From positions 30,159,041 through 30,223,040 of the forward strand of contig NC_091931.1 in the NCBI RefSeq assembly GCF_041260155.1: a stretch of DNA of 64,000 nt, written 5' to 3'. The notes under the pieces were generated by a model, which was not told the DNA's origin, ran no database searches, and was given only the letters and a program-made list of their open reading frames with translations. The DNA is from Ptychodera flava. Its lineage: Eukaryota; Hemichordata; Enteropneusta; Ptychoderidae. Position 1 is the stretch's first letter. Each line of letters starts with the position of its first letter. Of this stretch, positions 62,189 to 64,000 are shown piece by piece. A program made the translations under genes and the position numbers.

Positions 62189-63681
62189 TTTTCTTTCTTT
62201 CTTTCAGGTTTAATGTTTCCATTCGGCACCCCTGTTGGGGATAGTGTTCTTCATCCTAACGACGATGGTAACTCGGGTGAGATCTTCGTTTCAATCCCTT
62301 TCCCGTTCTACGACTACAACCATGATTCTTGCTGGGTGAGTATCGTAATCAACACGCATTCAATTAACAAAAATAATGCACTCTTGATCTGTTTGCCCTG
62401 TCATTGCATTGCAATATTTCCTAGGCTGTCCATCGCTATTATGATAATACTGAATTTTGCAACACTTGAATAAGTGCGTGAAAAGATATTCCCCGGCTAC
62501 GTCTTGGACGCCGATGAGATAATGAGAACGAAGTTTCGTTCGTTCCACGTGAGCAGTTTGGTACAAAACTAGTCAGCAGATTTTGAACTGAAATAAAGTT
62601 GGTGTGTATATGAACAAAGACTGTTACCACTTTTGACTTCAAGGCCCTTAGGGTCACATCTTTTCAGTTGTAACACTGCCAACGCCCACGAAGCAGGAAT
62701 AGTATGTTTTCCTGCCCTGTATTTCAGAATTACGAATAACACGGATATCTTTTCATTTATAATAGAAAAAGCTCTCATTTTTCTCAGTGTGACGAAACGA
62801 AACCTTTACTGATGTTGAAAGATTGGGTTAGCCCAGTTGTCAGGGTTACTATTGTAATCTAATCACTTCTGAGAAATGTCTTTAGAATCTTGTCTTCGCT
62901 TGAAGTTCGTAACAGTAACTACAGAGTTTGAAAGAGTGTGACATATCAGGGCGTTAATAAAATCCAGGGCATTATTCAGCCAGCCATTTTTTTTCACCCT
63001 GAAATCAAAGAAAGGCAGTGGAAATGGAGGTAAATTTCATTATTCCGTTCACATGATCTTGTAGATTAAAACTGGACAAAAATGTAAATCTTTGGTATGT
63101 TTTCCTGCCCTGTATTTCAGAATAAAGAATAACACTTTCTGAGGGGATACCTTTATAGACTAGTCTCATTTTGATGTATAAATGAAAGTAGGAATTATGA
63201 ATCGGGTAAAATTTCACCTAAAAGCAAGGTGTTGGTACTATTCCTGATTACCCTCAACGAAGTTAAAGACGACAAGTCACCCCCCTCCCCGGCAGAGTAT
63301 TGACATCATACTGAAATTGGACACTTGAAATTGGCTCGACGTGAGTTTAACTTGCTGTATGTACTTACCATTTTAAAGGTCAATACAAATGGCGTCATAT
63401 CGTTCGTGAGGTATATCAAGAAATTCAATCCCGCCCCATTTCCTCTCGACAAAGACAAGTACGGTCGCATGGTGGCGCCATTCTGGGCTGATGCAGACAC
63501 TAGGAACGGCGGTGGCGAAGTCTACTACAGGCAAATCACTGATCCAGATGATGTTTTACTATTTCACGCCACCGAAGAAATTCACCGAGTTTTCCCGACG
63601 AATTTCGTCGCGACCTGGGCCTTCGTTGCAACTTGGGACAATGTCGCTTTCTTCGGTGCGAGCGTCGACGGGAAGGAAAGG
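39307..63681 (+). CDS. Gene 2: secreted/membrane lysozyme-like + NIDO protein, Mesh/SUSD2-like paralog (3' partial)
   Basis: Joined exons: 39307-39373, 50498-50766, 57300-57495, 60114-60209, 62208-62335, 63379-63681; 353 codons, in phase throughout, continuing beyond the window. The signal peptide is MDVLRHIIWVLILTILPLFS. Residues ~23-210 (exons 2-4) are helical in character and follow the motif order of phage/T4-type (GH24-like) lysozymes as found in some invertebrates: a Glu followed by Tyr and Asp, a glycine turn, LGV...SG, LND.QIDALF, AFPVTIKTALVD, then Q.R...DC. Residues ~211-353 are the first half of NIDO. The gene matches gene 1 where they should meet: its last visible exon ends phase 0, as gene 1's first visible exon requires. 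Introns are large (11.1, 6.5, 2.6, 2.0 and 1.0 kb) and full of fold-back elements. The NIDO assignment is firm; the lysozyme-like call is an inference from pattern. Confidence 0.75.
39618..41288. mobile_element. Fold-back element with ~75-bp TIRs and ~400-bp internal tandem units
   Basis: The left end TGTGGGCTAGAGG and right end CCTCTAGCCCACGG are complementary. Both arms contain GGATAACAAATCTGTATTTT (or its complement) and GAAGCCTTGGGATCCCT-like words. The interior holds about four units spaced ~397 bases (CTTACCCCATACCCC near 39946 and 40345, a variant near 40744), the same unit as in 855-3905. It lies in gene 2 intron 1. Confidence 0.8.
43078..43295. repeat. Array of ~21-bp GTGCGCAC-centred palindromes (left)
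   Basis: About ten consecutive units, each centred on a GTGCGCAC-like octamer with ATCTCG/CGAGAT or ATCTGG/CCAGAT arms. Several units are perfect palindromes. Confidence 0.9.
44700..45900 (-). pseudogene. Decayed Penelope-like reverse transcriptase
   Basis: On the minus strand, frame-shifted pieces read LSNNMLIKTLSKGLEYTPTP (45.7 kb), YYLLPKYRNSHRKEH and ISEFLDYFIKNG (about 45.1 kb), then ILITLDVTVVSMHTNTPQKD and PYTNN (44.9-44.8 kb, RT motif A). The order and wording match the N-terminal half of Penelope-like RTs. Multiple stops and frameshifts make it inactive. It differs in sequence from the copies at 20391-23033. Confidence 0.75.
46985..47640. repeat. ~180-bp tandem repeat, about four copies
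   Basis: Copies share an ACAGTCTCAGGCATATA-like word, CAATTTGACGCAAAAACCA, a TTGTGCTTTTTATGCC word and a GGAAAATGGCCGCCA block. It lies inside the 43035-48857 element. Confidence 0.8.
48452..48812. repeat. Array of ~21-bp GTGCGCAC-centred palindromes (right)
   Basis: About seventeen units, more diverged than the left array; variants include CTCGTGGCCACGAGATA. Forms the right end of the 5.8-kb element. Confidence 0.9.
48858..50497. other. End of gene 2 intron 1; no repeat recognised
   Basis: Open frames at 49281-49538 and 49553-49768 have no domain. The last ~100 bases form an in-frame extension of exon 2 that could act as an alternative start (see findings). Confidence 0.4.
50498..50766 (+). 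CDS. Gene 2 exon 2: lysozyme-like domain, first part
   Basis: Encodes ELAGLPNDQFHHIKSYIAGK, ESESKLYKQAYRRTDPRSST, LIIGYRFRFQKANAW, then LGVSRDFVNVRSGREQLNDA and QIDALFE. The acceptor has a strong pyrimidine tract (CCTCTTTTTTCAG); donor GTACGA. Phase 1 in, phase 0 out. Confidence 0.75.
53025..53245. mobile_element. ~215-bp MITE, copy 3
   Basis: The ends AATTGGAACTAATTTGGG and CCCAAATTAGTTCCAATC match the copies in gene 1 introns at 6716 and 7600. Confidence 0.8.
53780..54480 (+). pseudogene. Decayed Penelope-like reverse transcriptase fragment
   Basis: Broken frames read ATLVTLDIVSMYTNTTHN (RT motif A) at about 53829, then ESVDRALNQE, MLKIILKNNTF and an EIPDITFHKTK block. Further on, ELNEFISNM-like, KMHHTFKFSK and a GHRWNKEDILDC-type stretch appear in other frames. 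Motif order fits Penelope-like RT; stops and frameshifts abolish function. Confidence 0.75.
54475..54743. mobile_element. Harbinger-like element, right-end fragment
   Basis: Matches 27475-27762: AAATCTTGTTAAATTATTAC, AAAATTTTCGAATCC and the terminal TGAGCGTAGCC followed by TAA. The left end is absent. Confidence 0.7.
55180..55374 (+). pseudogene. Cys-rich C-terminal fragment, probably element-derived
   Basis: A 64-codon frame with NCVCCQINLPCTDLCSCQGS followed by DNCGNP and an acidic EEEDDE stretch. The CxC...PCTxLCxC pattern resembles the Cys-rich tails of uncharacterised invertebrate proteins that are often repeat-associated. No upstream frame remains, so it is likely a relic. Confidence 0.4.
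56904..56942. repeat. (GTT)n microsatellite
   Basis: Trinucleotide run near the end of gene 2 intron 2. Confidence 0.95.
57300..57495 (+). CDS. Gene 2 exon 3: lysozyme-like domain, second part
   Basis: Encodes ADLPNYISETRDKANNFDAF, PVTIKTALVDSLFTNYSTDY and MWDLINSGENWVAISANFTH, ending DPAYP. The F..P..I..ALVD block and the following helix match the C-terminal lobe of phage-type lysozymes. Phase 0 in, phase 1 out. Confidence 0.8.
58333..58456. repeat. Hairpin, 'GGGCAAATTGTC' family copy 2
   Basis: ATATTATTGCCTGAATACAT pairs with ATGTATTCAGGCAATAATAT, and inner GAGACAATTTGCCC with GGGCAAATTGTC. Same inner design as 18528-18604. Confidence 0.75.
58560..59825. mobile_element. ~1.26-kb Harbinger-like MITE (TIR GGGAGCCTTCAGT, TSD TTA)
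   Basis: GGGAGCCTTCAGTGATTACAG (left, from 58565) and CTGTAATTACTGAAGGCTCCC (right) are inverted repeats with one mismatch. TTA occurs just outside both. Subterminal GGGAGGGTCACATTTTA words are inverted too. About three ~185-bp tandem units (ACCACTCTAGTCT...AATCAAGCGCAC) fill 58865-59290. It lies in gene 2 intron 3. Confidence 0.75.
60114..60209 (+). CDS. Gene 2 exon 4: end of lysozyme-like domain
   Basis: Encodes DVQSRIQGDCELMMDYAKTL and NQANSTYNACTD. The R.Q.DC stretch corresponds to the terminal helix after the lysozyme-like core. Phase 1 at both ends. Confidence 0.75.
61310..61825. mobile_element. Diverged relative of the GCGCCTCG element
   Basis: Shares GTGAAAGACTT..TTTGCTCAA, AAATTTCCGATTTTC and GGCGCGTTC words with 8611-8953, in the same order. 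The left terminus is degraded. Confidence 0.5.
62128..62207 (+). repeat. (CTTT)n microsatellite forming a splice-acceptor pyrimidine tract
   Basis: A ~75-base CTTT run that ends in CTTTCAG exactly at the start of gene 2 exon 5. Confidence 0.95.
62208..62335 (+). CDS. Gene 2 exon 5: NIDO domain start
   Basis: Encodes SLMFPFGTPVGDSVLHPNDD and GNSGEIFVSIPFPFYDYNHD, ending SCW. The FPFG..GD...NDDG..G motif marks the start of a NIDO domain. Donor GTGAGT; phase 1 in, phase 0 out. Confidence 0.85.
63379..63681 (+). CDS. Gene 2 exon 6: NIDO domain, middle
   Basis: Encodes VNTNGVISFVRYIKKFNPAP, then YGRMVAPFWADADTRNGGGE and VATWAFVATWDNVAFFGASV. The NTNGxISF, APFWADxD and TWxxVxxF motifs are canonical NIDO. 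The acceptor is TTTTAAAG; the donor GTGTGT after 63681 (AGG) keeps phase 0. Confidence 0.85.
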
Positions 63682-64000
63682 GTGTGTCTGACCTTTAAAA
63701 TTCAATCCCTTCAAAAATCCTCCAAAGAAATAAATCTGTTTCTTTCCTTGCAGATATGCCTGAAGAAGCACTAAGTTTAGAACGAAGCGGTTGTATTATA
63801 AAAATTACATACCGAGACAGAAATAATCAGAGGCGCTTAGCACAGCCACTTCAAGTGTCTAGGCATTTCAAAATGCCACTGAGCACCCCGACTTGCATTA
63901 CCGACTAAATTTGTTTTAAGTTACTCAGACCATATAATTTTAATTATGTTTGTTATCTCTCCTGTTCGTGATTTTGCCAGTATAATACTTTTCTGATGAT
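63682..64000. other. Intron of gene 2 at the window edge
   Basis: No exon corresponding to gene 1 exon a appears before the window ends, so the gene continues to the right. Confidence 0.6.

Noticed and set aside
1..64000. tRNA and rRNA genes
   Set aside because: No cloverleaf with A/B box spacing or rRNA-like conserved block was recognised by eye; a tRNAscan-SE or Rfam run would be decisive.

Overview
The window is AT-rich animal nuclear DNA: split genes with GT-AG introns, many (TA)n, (GATA)n and (CTTT)n microsatellites, and dense transposon debris (Penelope-like elements, L2/CR1-like LINEs, small inverted-repeat elements). The genes and repeats fit a marine invertebrate, probably an invertebrate deuterostome such as a hemichordate, cephalochordate or echinoderm. 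The species cannot be read from the sequence, and the clade is an inference.

Two same-strand paralogous genes frame the window. Gene 1 (exons at 5699-19821, 5' end outside the window or lost) encodes a Mesh/SUSD2-like type I membrane protein: second half of NIDO, an IPT-like E-set region, AMOP, VWD with an intact GDPH site, two sushi/CCP domains, one transmembrane helix and a short basic tail. Thirteen introns fit in phase and give 934 codons before the stop. Gene 2 (39307 to at least 63681, running off the right edge) starts with a signal peptide, continues with a three-exon region that resembles a diverged phage/T4-type lysozyme fold, and then enters a NIDO domain. Its phases are also consistent (353 codons to the last visible exon). 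Gene 2 shows the N-terminal half of this family and gene 1 the C-terminal half, so together they suggest a lysozyme-like/NIDO/AMOP/VWD/CCP/TM surface protein family. That combined architecture is an inference.

Layout: 1-842 decayed L2/CR1 LINE (minus strand); about 855-3905 inverted arrays of a ~400-bp repeat; 4938-5010 promoter-like NRF1/ETS/YY1 cluster; 5699-19821 gene 1, with MITEs and a 147-bp-monomer satellite element in its introns and a tandemly duplicated splice acceptor before the transmembrane exon; 20391-23033 head-to-head pair of young Penelope-like elements, each with a hammerhead-ribozyme-like motif downstream of the ORF; 24071-25645 fold-back element with a second transposon nested in it; 26153-27759 Harbinger-like non-autonomous element; 29625-30480 minisatellite; 33692-37722 satellite-bearing element interrupted by an L2 insertion with a target-site duplication; 39307-63681 gene 2, whose introns hold three large fold-back elements (39.6-41.3, 43.0-48.9 and 51.5-56.6 kb) and smaller MITEs.

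Recurring theme: at least four large elements share one plan, inverted ends plus inward tandem arrays of an element-specific repeat (~400 bp, ~350 bp, or ~21-bp perfect palindromes), and two of them carry decayed Penelope-like reverse transcriptase inside. All splice sites were read by eye from GT/AG signals, phase and domain continuity; no transcript evidence was available.
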